NCBI GenBank assembly: GCA_964582415.1
Contig: CAZOSF010000095.1
Location: forward strand, 1 to 6,672
DNA from: CAZOSF01 sp964582415
GTDB taxonomy: Bacteria; Bacteroidota; Bacteroidia; Flavobacteriales; Flavobacteriaceae
Length of the DNA: 6,672 nucleotides
Direction: 5' to 3'
The notes under the pieces were generated by a model. The model had not been told where the DNA came from, ran no database searches, and saw only the letters and a list, made by a program, of their open reading frames with translations. Each line of letters opens with the position of its first letter. The first letter of the stretch is position 1. Below, piece after piece: positions 1-5,614 of this stretch. A program made the position numbers and the translations under genes.

Positions 1-51
1 AACCATTTCATCCGGAATTATTCCCCTTTTGTTTACAGCACGCATCAACAT
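1..51 (-). CDS. possible 5' end of a divergent gene running off the left edge
   Basis: On the minus strand an ATG at 51-49 opens a frame that stays open to the window edge and reads MLMRAVNKRGIIPDEMV; a second ATG lies at 45-43. Only 17 codons are visible and I recognise no family. The arrangement would make it divergent from the M14 peptidase gene. A degenerate -7-like element, TATTTCTG on the minus strand (one mismatch to TAnnTTTG), lies upstream of it. Such a short open frame can easily arise by chance, so this is a tentative call that depends entirely on the sequence to the left. Confidence 0.2.
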   Translation of the reverse strand, partial: MLMRAVNKRGIIPDEMV

Positions 52-95
52 GTGCCATATTCTTGTTTACAGAAATAAACAAAGGGATGTTTACA
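31..95 (+). repeat. three direct copies of GTTTACA upstream of the M14 gene
   Basis: GTTTACA occurs at 31-37, 65-71 and 89-95. The first two copies share a longer 10-base core, TTGTTTACAG (29-38 and 63-72). The last copy overlaps the proposed -7 box. Repeated short motifs around a promoter can be regulator binding sites, but the motif is AT-rich and short, so coincidence is possible. Confidence 0.35.
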
Positions 96-99
96 TTTG
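63..99 (+). promoter_or_regulatory. putative Bacteroidota-type promoter of the M14 peptidase gene
   Basis: A TACATTTG at 92-99 matches the Bacteroidota -7 consensus TAnnTTTG exactly. A TTG at 63-65 could serve as the -33 element, but the 26-base spacing is a little longer than usual. The -7 box lies inside the small palindrome TTACA-TT-TGTAA (91-102). Transcription would start near 106, just before the ATG pair at 114 and 117. That argues against starts at 63 (TTG) or 87 (ATG), which would fall upstream of the transcript. Confidence 0.5.
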
Positions 100-116
100 T
101 AATCTATTTCGTTATG

Positions 117-1241
117 ATGCTATTTTCACACTACAAAGGGATTAAGGAAAATCGACTAAAGGGTCGCTACATTTCTATGGAAATGATCGCACCTATACTT
201 TCCGAAATGAAGTCCAAGGGCTGGCTACATCTTTTGGGGTATTCCGAGGAAAAGTGTCCAATTTATTCGATCAAACTGGGCCATGGTCCAAAAAAAGTTT
301 TGGGCTGGTCTCAGATGCATGGGAATGAAAGCACTACAACGAAGGCCTTATTCGATTTTCTTTCGGTTTTGGGGAATGAAAAGTGGGCTGGAAACTTTCT
401 TGATAGCTACACGTTTCAATTCATACCCATTTTGAATCCTGACGGAGCTTTACGTTATACCCGGGAAAATGCCAATGGTATCGATCTAAATCGGGATGCC
501 CAGAATCTATCTCAGTCGGAAAGTCGCGTTTTACGCTCTCTGTTTGATGAATATGAGCCCGATTTATGCCTTAATTTGCATGACCAGCGCACCATTTATG
601 GGGTGTCTTCCAAAGAGCCAGCAACGCTTTCTTTTTTAGCTCCTGCTGCTGATGCGATGCGAACCATAACCCCTGCTAGGGAGCAAGCCATGATGGATAT
701 CGTGACCATCTATAGTGCCTTACAGTCGGTAATTCCAGGAAAGATTGGCCGTTATGATGATAGCTACAATAGTAATTGTGTGGGCGACACCTTTCAGTCG
801 AAAGGAGTGCCTACCATCTTATTCGAGGCTGGGCATTTCCCTGGGGACTATCAACGAGAGAACACTAGGGAATATATATTTTATGCCTTATGGGAGCTTT
901 TCAGTCAGAATGAAGAACAAAATAAGACAGCAACTACCCTGGAGTCCTATTTTGAGATTCCCGAGAATCAAAAGAATTTCAGGGACGTACTGCTGAGGAA
1001 TGTTTCCTTGAATGGCAGGATAATCGATCTCGCCATTCAATTTAAGGAAGAACTTGTAGAAGGCGCCTTGCAATTTCAACCGACGATAGATGCGTTTGGA
1101 GAATTAAAGGATCTAGTGGGGCATAAGGAACTGGCTTTTGATGGGGAGGAAATATTGATAAATTCACACGAAAACGTTTTCGTAGATGAAAAAATCGTAA
1201 CGATAACGTATAAATCTTTAAAAAAACCGATAATTTTTTAA
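117..1241 (+). CDS. M14-family zinc metallocarboxypeptidase, cytosolic type
   Basis: Predicted zinc-dependent peptidase of the carboxypeptidase A (M14) family, which removes or trims residues at peptide C-termini. Using the ATG at 117 (374 residues), the zinc ligands are seen as HGNE (His68, Glu71) and the His of NLHDQR (His155). DLNRD supplies the substrate-binding Asn-Arg pair, and FEAGH contains the likely catalytic Glu237. The catalytic domain covers roughly residues 35-265; the last ~110 residues are a tail without a motif I recognise. No signal peptide is visible, so a cytosolic role in peptide turnover is inferred. The frame is open back to a TTG at 63, but SHYKGIKENRLKGRYIS right after the ATG matches how flavobacterial relatives begin as I remember them, and the promoter lies upstream of it. 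An ATG at 114 is equally possible. The exact substrate is unknown. Confidence 0.88.
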   Translation: MLFSHYKGIKENRLKGRYISMEMIAPILSEMKSKGWLHLLGYSEEKCPIYSIKLGHGPKKVLGWSQMHGNESTTTKALFDFLSVLGNEKWAGNFLDSYTFQFIPILNPDGALRYTRENANGIDLNRDAQNLSQSESRVLRSLFDEYEPDLCLNLHDQRTIYGVSSKEPATLSFLAPAADAMRTITPAREQAMMDIVTIYSALQSVIPGKIGRYDDSYNSNCVGDTFQSKGVPTILFEAGHFPGDYQRENTREYIFYALWELFSQNEEQNKTATTLESYFEIPENQKNFRDVLLRNVSLNGRIIDLAIQFKEELVEGALQFQPTIDAFGELKDLVGHKELAFDGEEILINSHENVFVDEKIVTITYKSLKKPIIF

Positions 1242-1248
1242 AATTATC
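1229..1248. repeat. AT-rich perfect inverted repeat at the M14 stop codon
   Basis: Arms GATAATTTT (1229-1237) and AAAATTATC (1240-1248) are exact reverse complements separated by TT, and they span the TAA stop of the peptidase gene. The loop is too tight and there is no following T-run, so this is a poor Rho-independent terminator. It ends 24 bases before the proposed -7 box of the Lrp/AsnC gene. Palindromic AT-rich sites in such positions can be operators, and Lrp-family proteins often autoregulate; that role is only an inference here. Confidence 0.4.
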
Positions 1249-1272
1249 ATACCTACATTTCCATCTTCTTCT

Positions 1273-1280
1273 TATTTTTG
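1273..1280 (+). promoter_or_regulatory. putative -7 box of the Lrp/AsnC regulator gene
   Basis: TATTTTTG fits TAnnTTTG and sits 19 bases before the ATG at 1300, so the leader would be short. No good TTG -33 element is visible at the expected distance, and T-rich sequence matches this motif easily. It is the best promoter candidate for the Lrp/AsnC-DinB pair. Confidence 0.4.
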
Positions 1281-1299
1281 TATAGCAAAATAGTGGAAC

Positions 1300-1779
1300 A
1301 TGGCTAAATTTAAATTAGACGAAACCGATCATCATATACTGGATATGTTGATCGAGAATACTCGAACTCCTTTTACCGATATCGCCAAAAAGTTGAATAT
1401 CTCTGCAGGAACAGTGCATGTTCGTGTGAAGAAAATGGAAGAAGCGGGTATTATTATCGGATCCTCCCTTACTCTGGATTATAAGAAATTAGGATATTCC
1501 TTTATTGCTTATGTAGGAATCTTTCTTCAGAAGACCTCCCAAACACAGTTTGTGTTGGAGCGTATCAATGAAATACCTTATGTTACCGTAGCCCACGTGA
1601 CCACGGGAAAATTCAATATTTTCTGTAAAATCCGTGCCAAGGATACTACCCACGCGAAGGAAATCATTTATAAAATCGATGATATCGAAGGTGTGACTCG
1701 TACGGAGACCATGATCAGTTTGGAAGAAAGCATCAACGATAAAAAACGTTTGATGCATTCTATTTTTCATGATATATAA
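1300..1779 (+). CDS. Lrp/AsnC-family transcriptional regulator
   Basis: A 159-residue DNA-binding regulator of the leucine-responsive/AsnC family, the normal length for the family. The N-terminal winged helix-turn-helix is clear at about residues 7-52: LDETDHHILDMLIENTRTPFT is the first helix region, and DIAKKLNISAGTVHVRVKKM holds the HTH. A C-terminal ligand-binding/oligomerisation (RAM) domain follows at about 67-140, with the characteristic VTTGKFNIFCKI strand at 100-111. Family members form dimers to octamers and often respond to an amino acid; the effector cannot be read from the sequence. The ATG at 1300 follows a -7-like box. The stop TAA overlaps the ATG of the next gene by one base (TAATG), implying translational coupling with the DinB-like protein. 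Neighbouring peptidase and proline catabolism genes fit an amino-acid theme, but no link is shown. Confidence 0.93.
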   Translation: MAKFKLDETDHHILDMLIENTRTPFTDIAKKLNISAGTVHVRVKKMEEAGIIIGSSLTLDYKKLGYSFIAYVGIFLQKTSQTQFVLERINEIPYVTVAHVTTGKFNIFCKIRAKDTTHAKEIIYKIDDIEGVTRTETMISLEESINDKKRLMHSIFHDI

Positions 1780-2303
1780 TGGAAGCTCCCTACTCGATTC
1801 CAGAAGGAGAATATCCTGAGTTTTATAAAGGGTACATAGATAATAGTGGGGGACTGCCTCCCAATGAGGGCCTGGTGAAAGGATTTCATCATGCCCTGTC
1901 TTTTTTCAGGAAACTCCCAAAAAATCACTGGGACTATCGCTATGAGAAGGGGAAATGGAGCCCAAAAGAAATTCTTTTACATCTTGTTGATTCAGAAAGG
2001 GTTTTTGCATATCGGGCTTTGATGATAGTTCGATCGAACCATCCAACCTTGCAAGGATTCGACCAAGATGAATTTGTGGTAAATAGCAGGGCTTCGGAGC
2101 GCACACCGAAGAATCTCATCGATGAATTTTACACCTTAAGAAAGGCTACCATCGTTCAGTTCTCTCATTATAATGAAGAAAGTCTAAGCAAAACGGGAAT
2201 AGTCAATGGAGGCAAGATGTCGGTTAGGGCCTTGGGGGCCATTATTCACGGACATACCGAACATCATTTGAAAATACTCAAGGAGCGCTATTTCAAGAAT
2301 TAG
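1779..2303 (+). CDS. DinB/YfiT-family putative metal-dependent enzyme
   Basis: A 174-residue member of the DinB superfamily (four-helix bundle), closest in pattern to the YfiT/BstA branch. The histidine triad expected for metal binding is present: His68 in LLHLVDSE, and His159 plus His163 in HGHTEHH. The stretch YEKGKWSPKEILLHLVDSE is the usual family block for the first conserved helix. Relatives include thiol (bacillithiol-type) transferases and proteins annotated as metal-dependent hydrolases, so the reaction is not predictable here beyond a likely small-molecule transferase or hydrolase in the cytosol. The start ATG overlaps the Lrp/AsnC stop (TAATG), so the two are almost certainly co-transcribed and translationally coupled. 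The stop TAG (2301-2303) overlaps the stop of the convergent acidic-protein gene. Confidence 0.88.
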   Translation: MEAPYSIPEGEYPEFYKGYIDNSGGLPPNEGLVKGFHHALSFFRKLPKNHWDYRYEKGKWSPKEILLHLVDSERVFAYRALMIVRSNHPTLQGFDQDEFVVNSRASERTPKNLIDEFYTLRKATIVQFSHYNEESLSKTGIVNGGKMSVRALGAIIHGHTEHHLKILKERYFKN

Positions 2304-2860
2304 TCATCGTCCTCGTCGAGTTCATCNNNNNNNNNNNNNNNNNNNNNNNNNNNNNNNNNNNNNNNNNNNNNNNNNNNNNNNNNNNNNNNNNNNNNNNNNN
2401 NNNNNNNNNNNNNNNNNNNNNNNNNNTCATCGTCCTCGTCGAGTTCATCTTCATCATCTTCATCATCTTCATCATCATCTTCTTCCTCTTCGTCCTCGTC
2501 TGAATCCTTGTTCTTGCCTTTGATCATATCACTTTCCACCTCTTCTTCGTCTTCGGCGTCCTCGTCTTCAAGACCACTATCCAAGGCGTCTTTGTCGGGT
2601 AATTCACTTATCGGTTCGCTAAATTCATCGGCATCGTAATCGTCCTCGTCGAAATTTGCCATAGAGGTTTCCAGTCGAGCACTAACCTTCACTAAATAAA
2701 CAGTATCGACGGTGCGCACTTCTACAGCCTCGATAAGCTCGTTTTTGGAATTTCTAAAAGTGATGATATGATCATCATCGTAACCGTCCGGATACTTCTC
2801 AACTAGAAGGGATAGAATCTCCGGTGTTAGCTTTTTATAATCGACAATGATACGTCTCAT
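2300..2860 (-). CDS. small acidic-tailed protein of unknown function, interrupted by a 100-N gap
   Basis: The start is taken as the ATG at 2860 (MRRIIVDYKKLTPEILSLLV); the open frame reaches a TTG at 2884, but that lies in the promoter. Residues 1-69 form a plausible folded domain (IIVDYKKLTPEIL, DDDHIITFRNSKNELIEAVEV, TVYLVKVSARLE). From about residue 70 the chain is dominated by Asp and Glu, ending in runs such as DEDDEDDEDELDEDD. As I recall, related short proteins are widespread beside aroB in Flavobacteriia and are sometimes labelled 'DNA primase', a name nothing in this sequence supports. A 100-N gap at 2327-2426 falls in the acidic tail. Its two flanks are identical for 23 bases, and merging them gives an in-frame protein of 145 residues ending DELDEDDD. 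The stop overlaps the DinB stop on the other strand. It lies 39 bases downstream of aroB and has its own candidate promoter. A role as an acidic interaction or nucleic-acid-mimicking tail is speculation. Confidence 0.75.
   Translation of the reverse strand: MRRIIVDYKKLTPEILSLLVEKYPDGYDDDHIITFRNSKNELIEAVEVRTVDTVYLVKVSARLETSMANFDEDDYDADEFSEPISELPDKDALDSGLEDEDAEDEEEVESDMIKGKNKDSDEDEEEEDDDEDDEDDEDELDEDDXXXXXXXXXXXXXXXXXXXXXXXXXXXXXXXXXXDELDEDDD
2304..2449. repeat. exact 23-base direct repeat flanking the assembly gap
   Basis: Bases 2304-2326, immediately left of the N run, are identical to bases 2427-2449, immediately right of it (both start TCATCGTCCTCG and end GAGTTCATC). The two copies are offset by 123 bases, a multiple of three. 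This is what remains when two contigs whose ends overlap are joined with a fixed spacer instead of being merged. A genuine tandem acidic-codon repeat is the alternative. Confidence 0.9.
2327..2426. other. assembly gap of 100 N
   Basis: Exactly 100 N, a common placeholder for a gap of unknown size. It lies in the low-complexity Asp/Glu codon tract of the acidic-tailed protein, where short reads assemble poorly. The duplicated flanks suggest the true gap may be zero or negative in length. Confidence 0.98.
2429..2570 (-). repeat. low-complexity Asp/Glu codon tract
   Basis: On the plus strand this is a run of ATC, TTC, GTC and CTC triplets (TCATCATCTTCATCATC and similar), read on the minus strand as GAT/GAA/GAC/GAG. 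It is a trinucleotide-type tract prone to slippage in replication and to misassembly. It encodes the acidic tail of the protein above, broken only by a short basic stretch (MIKGKNK). Confidence 0.8.
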
Positions 2861-2881
2861 AAGAGGGTGGTTGGTTAATCT

Positions 2882-2913
2882 CAAATATATAATAAGTTTT
2901 CAATCCTCCACAA
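2882..2913 (-). promoter_or_regulatory. putative internal promoter for the acidic-tailed protein
   Basis: On the minus strand TATATTTG (2889-2882) matches the -7 consensus TAnnTTTG. A TTG (2913-2911) lies 21 bases upstream of it, within the normal spacing for Bacteroidota promoters. Transcription would begin near 2875, just before the ATG at 2860. The -33 element sits inside the last codons of aroB, so the acidic protein may be made both from its own promoter and by read-through from aroB. Confidence 0.5.
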
Positions 2914-3976
2914 CTCCTTCATAAAATTTAAAGGATTGTTTAATCAAATCTTCGGGTACTTCACAGTTCAATCGTGCATCACCTACTGCATTCAAAAGGA
3001 CGAAACGTATTTTACCATGGCTATTCTTCTTATCGAAGATTAACAATTTCATAATCTCATCACGGTCCTGATTGCTGAAATGCACTTTAGGATACAAATC
3101 CAGAATTTTCTTGCTATAATGCATCAAAGTGTCTTTTGGGAAACCATAGATCTCTGAGGATAAAAATGTTGCCAAAATCATTCCTACGGCAATGGCTTCT
3201 CCATGCAATAGTCGCTTTCTCTGCGGATGATTTAAAAAATACGATTCTATGGCATGCCCAAGGGTATGTCCGTAGTTTAAAGTCTTTCGCCGTCCTTTTT
3301 CTGCTGGGTCTTCGGAGATCACCTCGTCCTTGATTAAGACCGATTCCCAAATGAGCAACTCGTTGGAATGGGGATCTCCAAAGTTAAATTCAAAGGCCTT
3401 TTGTAAATAGGATTCAGAGGTGATAAAACCATGTTTAATGACCTCCGCCAATCCTGAGACCAATTCCTCAAGTGGAAGTGTTTTTAAGAACTTTGTATCG
3501 ATAATCACTGCTTCTGGATTGCGAATGATTCCAATTTGGTTTTTCAGTGTTCCAAGATCCACGCCTGTTTTTCCACCCACGGAGGCATCAACCATAGCCA
3601 AAAGGGTCGTGGGAATATTGATAAACGAAATGCCTCGTTGATAGGTACAGGCAACAAAGCCACCCATATCGGTGACTACGCCCCCTCCTAAGTTGATAAG
3701 CAAGCTATTTCTATCGGCACCCATTGAGGAAAGAGATTGCCAAAGAGTCAAACAGGTATGGATGTTTTTTTTGGTTTCTCCAGATGGGATTTGAAGAATT
3801 TCAAAAGGGCTGTCTTTCAATTCGGATTTTAGGATGGGTAAGCAGTGTTTTTCGGTGTGCTCATCCACCAGAACAAAGATCTTGGACGGGCTGGTAATGC
3901 TGAGATGATGGTATAGACGATCCCATGCTCCATCACTGAAATAAACCGATCCATGCTCCTTTAAAATTTCCTTCAT
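2900..3976 (-). CDS. aroB: 3-dehydroquinate synthase
   Basis: Converts DAHP to 3-dehydroquinate, the second step of the shikimate pathway for aromatic amino acids, in the cytosol with NAD and a divalent metal. At 358 residues from the ATG at 3976 it has normal length. Diagnostic blocks are all present: the NAD-binding INLGGGVVTDMGGFVACTY, the PTTLLAMVDASVGGKTGVD signature, and the metal ligands Glu178 (GLAEVIKHG), His237 (LNYGHTLGHAIES) and His258 (LLHGEAIAVGM). A TTG three codons upstream keeps the frame open to 3985, but ATG is preferred. The gene is divergent from proline dehydrogenase, with 63 bases between the start codons, and it is followed by the acidic-tailed protein on the same strand. 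No other shikimate gene is adjacent, so it is not in an aro operon here. Confidence 0.97.
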   Translation of the reverse strand: MKEILKEHGSVYFSDGAWDRLYHHLSITSPSKIFVLVDEHTEKHCLPILKSELKDSPFEILQIPSGETKKNIHTCLTLWQSLSSMGADRNSLLINLGGGVVTDMGGFVACTYQRGISFINIPTTLLAMVDASVGGKTGVDLGTLKNQIGIIRNPEAVIIDTKFLKTLPLEELVSGLAEVIKHGFITSESYLQKAFEFNFGDPHSNELLIWESVLIKDEVISEDPAEKGRRKTLNYGHTLGHAIESYFLNHPQRKRLLHGEAIAVGMILATFLSSEIYGFPKDTLMHYSKKILDLYPKVHFSNQDRDEIMKLLIFDKKNSHGKIRFVLLNAVGDARLNCEVPEDLIKQSFKFYEGVVED

Positions 3977-4004
3977 GTATGACAAATGTTACCTATTCTG
4001 ACCT

Positions 4005-4012
4005 CAAATCTA
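4005..4012 (-). promoter_or_regulatory. putative -7 box of aroB
   Basis: Minus-strand TAGATTTG (CAAATCTA on the plus strand) matches TAnnTTTG exactly and lies 28 bases upstream of the aroB ATG. No clear TTG -33 element is seen at the usual distance. It is two bases away from the oppositely directed -7 box of the proline dehydrogenase gene. Confidence 0.5.
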
Positions 4013-4014
4013 GT

Positions 4015-4022
4015 TATATTTG
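4015..4022 (+). promoter_or_regulatory. putative -7 box of the proline dehydrogenase gene
   Basis: TATATTTG matches TAnnTTTG exactly, 17 bases before the ATG at 4040. It falls downstream of the in-frame ATG at 3986, which supports 4040 as the real start. The -33 region has no good TTG. Together with the aroB box it forms a near-palindrome at 4005-4022. Confidence 0.5.
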
Positions 4023-4039
4023 TGATTATTCTTAAACCT

Positions 4040-4719
4040 ATGTTCACAAAACAACTTTTCGATGACACGGCAACTGCTTTTCAGTTAAAAACCGATGCAC
4101 AATTGGAGCGTGCGTACTTCCTATTTCGGATGATTGCGAACGAACCTTTGGTAAAAATTGGTACAGCCGTAACAAAATTTGCGATCAATATTCACCTTCC
4201 TGTGGAAGGATTGATTCGATCTACTGTTTTTGATCACTTTTGTGGAGGTGTGAATGAAAAAGATTGTATGCCGGTTGTAGATAGCCTCTACGATGTTCAT
4301 GTGTATTCCGTGCTCGACTTTTCTGTGGAAGGCAAGGAAGAGGCGGCACAATTTGACGCTGCCACTGCTAAAATCATTGAACTCACCCAATTTGCTGAAA
4401 ACAAACCAGCCATGCCATTTTCAGTGTTTAAGCCAACAGGACTGGGCCGTTTAAAGGTATGGCAGAAAGTCTCTGAAGGTGCTACCATGACACCAGAAGA
4501 AAGCCAGGAATGGGAGCGTGTTAAAGAGCGCTACGAGGCAGTGTGCAAAGAAGCCTATGATAGAAATATCACCTTATTGATCGATGCTGAAGAAACTTGG
4601 ATGCAAAAGGCGGCCGATGATCTGTGTGAGGTGATGATGGAAAAATACAATAAGGATCGCGCTGTTGTTTTCAATACCCTTCAATGTTATCGATGGGATC
4701 GATTGGATTATCTTAAAGA
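4040..4719 (+). CDS. proline dehydrogenase, C-terminal part lost in assembly gap
   Basis: FAD-dependent enzyme that oxidises proline to pyrroline-5-carboxylate, the first step of proline catabolism, feeding electrons to the quinone pool at the membrane. The 226 visible residues (from the ATG at 4040) carry the family blocks: VLDFSVEGK at 91-99, FKPTGLGR at 130-137, LLIDAEETWMQ at 179-189 (compare the DAEQT motif of eukaryotic PRODH) and FNTLQCYR at 211-218. The N-terminal helical region, MIANEPLVKIG and GLIRSTVFDHFCGGV, is typical of the stand-alone bacteroidete enzyme. Relatives are close to 390 residues as I recall, so about 160 residues are missing, including the LVRGAY-type and C-terminal RR-containing substrate-binding motifs. 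The frame read after the gap (KKRNPIWIPLF...) is terminator sequence, not protein. The upstream in-frame ATG at 3986 precedes the promoter and is not favoured. Loss is an assembly matter, not evidence of a pseudogene. Confidence 0.93.
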
Positions 4720-4819
4720 NNNNNNNNNNNNNNNNNNNNNNNNNNNNNNNNNNNNNNNNNNNNNNNNNNNNNNNNNNNNNNNNNNNNNNNNNNNNNNNNN
4801 NNNNNNNNNNNNNNNNNNN
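4720..4819. other. assembly gap of 100 N hiding the end of proline dehydrogenase
   Basis: Exactly 100 N. Unlike the first gap, its flanks do not repeat each other. It begins within codon 227 of proline dehydrogenase and ends exactly at the first base of a strong inverted repeat. Because roughly 160 residues of the enzyme are absent, the true distance must be about 480 bases or more, so coordinates to the right are compressed. Confidence 0.98.
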
Positions 4820-4852
4820 AAAAAGAGGAATCCAATTTGGATTCCTCTTTTT
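4820..4852. terminator. bidirectional Rho-independent terminator
   Basis: A perfect inverted repeat with 16-base arms: AAAAAGAGGAATCCAA (4820-4835) and its exact reverse complement (4837-4852), around one central T. In RNA it gives a GAGGAATCC/GGATTCCTC stem with a short loop, followed by U5 in either direction. It sits between the 3' ends of proline dehydrogenase (plus) and tonB (minus) and can terminate both. The left arm starts at the gap edge, so the A-run may be longer than seen. Confidence 0.88.
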
Positions 4853-4876
4853 CATTTAGGGTTTTGATTTGGATAG

Positions 4877-5614
4877 CTAGTTTATGGCTTCCACTTTGAA
4901 CAAAATAGGTAAAGAGTATAAAACGCCTACGGGGCGGCCTCGTTGTTTCCCTGGTACCATTTTAGGTAAGGAGTTTACGATTTTAATGGCTTCTTTTTCC
5001 AATTCTGGGTGTGGGGCTCGAGCCCGTACGTTAACAACATCACCGTTCTTATCGATTTTAAACATGACGCTGATGCGTTGTTTTCCTTCTAAACCTAGGT
5101 CGGCGGCCAGTTCTGTATTGAAGCGTGATTGAACAAATTGCATCACTTTTTCTGACATACAGGTTTTTTTGCCTTCGTTATTTCGTTCGTTTTCACAACC
5201 AGGATAAATAGGAACATCTTCGATTACAGCAAAGGGGATATCCACGATTTCTTCTTCCTCGGCTACAACTTCTTCAATTTCCTCAATTTCTACTATGGTA
5301 GTGTTCTGATCGAGCTCTGTAGACTCGATAATGGTCTCTTCCACTTCCAATTCGTTTTCCACAACCTCAAATACTTGTTGTACCATCGCAGGGGGTGGGG
5401 GTGGTGGGGGTGGAGTATTTAATTGTTCTGTAATAGGGATGTCCATTACTAGGTCATCTCCAACATCCATAACTTCGCTCACCTGGTCGCTAGATTCGAA
5501 TGATTTCCATTCCAATATTTCATAAGAAATAAATAACATGGTCACTAGTCCGGTGAGGAAGAATATAGAACTCCATCGGTTTAAATCGACTTTTGGATTC
5601 TTTTTAAGTTTCAT
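4877..5614 (-). CDS. tonB: TonB energy transducer
   Basis: Inner-membrane-anchored protein that carries proton-motive energy from an ExbB/ExbD motor to TonB-dependent outer-membrane transporters. The 245 residues show a basic N-terminus (MKLKKNPK), one transmembrane segment at about 16-34 (SIFFLTGLVTMLFISYEIL), and eight consecutive prolines at 68-75 at the start of the periplasmic linker. A strongly acidic Glu/Val/Ile linker covers about 82-125, and the C-terminal TonB domain runs from about 133 to the end. VPIYPGCE at 134-141 and SLPKMVPGKQRGRPV at 215-229 are typical of Bacteroidota TonB proteins. Cys140 and Cys152 could form a disulphide in the periplasm. The family is multi-copy in this phylum, so the partner transporter is unknown, and no exbB, exbD or receptor gene is in the window. 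It is transcribed alone and ends at the bidirectional terminator. Confidence 0.93.
   Translation of the reverse strand: MKLKKNPKVDLNRWSSIFFLTGLVTMLFISYEILEWKSFESSDQVSEVMDVGDDLVMDIPITEQLNTPPPPPPPPAMVQQVFEVVENELEVEETIIESTELDQNTTIVEIEEIEEVVAEEEEIVDIPFAVIEDVPIYPGCENERNNEGKKTCMSEKVMQFVQSRFNTELAADLGLEGKQRISVMFKIDKNGDVVNVRARAPHPELEKEAIKIVNSLPKMVPGKQRGRPVGVLYSLPILFKVEAIN

Noticed and set aside
63..116. N-terminal extension of the M14 protein (MFTEINKGMFTFVIYFVM) as a membrane anchor or signal
   Set aside because: It begins with TTG and contains the proposed promoter; relatives as remembered begin close to SHYKGI, so the hydrophobic stretch is probably untranslated.
2293..2478. Met/Lys-repeat open frame MMMKMMKMMKM on the minus strand
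   Set aside because: Out-of-frame reading of the GAT/GAA trinucleotide tract of the acidic-tailed protein, spanning the N gap.
2429..2500. Short repeat tract as a possible CRISPR or functional DNA repeat array
   Set aside because: Units are single codons without spacers and are fully explained by an Asp/Glu-rich coding tail.
3986..4039. In-frame ATG at 3986 extending proline dehydrogenase by 18 hydrophobic residues
   Set aside because: The -7 box at 4015-4022 lies downstream of it and the extension is not family-like; ATG 4040 fits better.
4820..4867. Apparent C-terminal coding sequence of proline dehydrogenase after the gap (KKRNPIWIPLF...)
   Set aside because: It is the translation of the inverted-repeat terminator; the frame across an unsized gap is arbitrary and the residues do not resemble the enzyme's C-terminus.
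5331..5525. Plus-strand open frame with a glycine run
   Set aside because: Antisense shadow of the polyproline codons of tonB.
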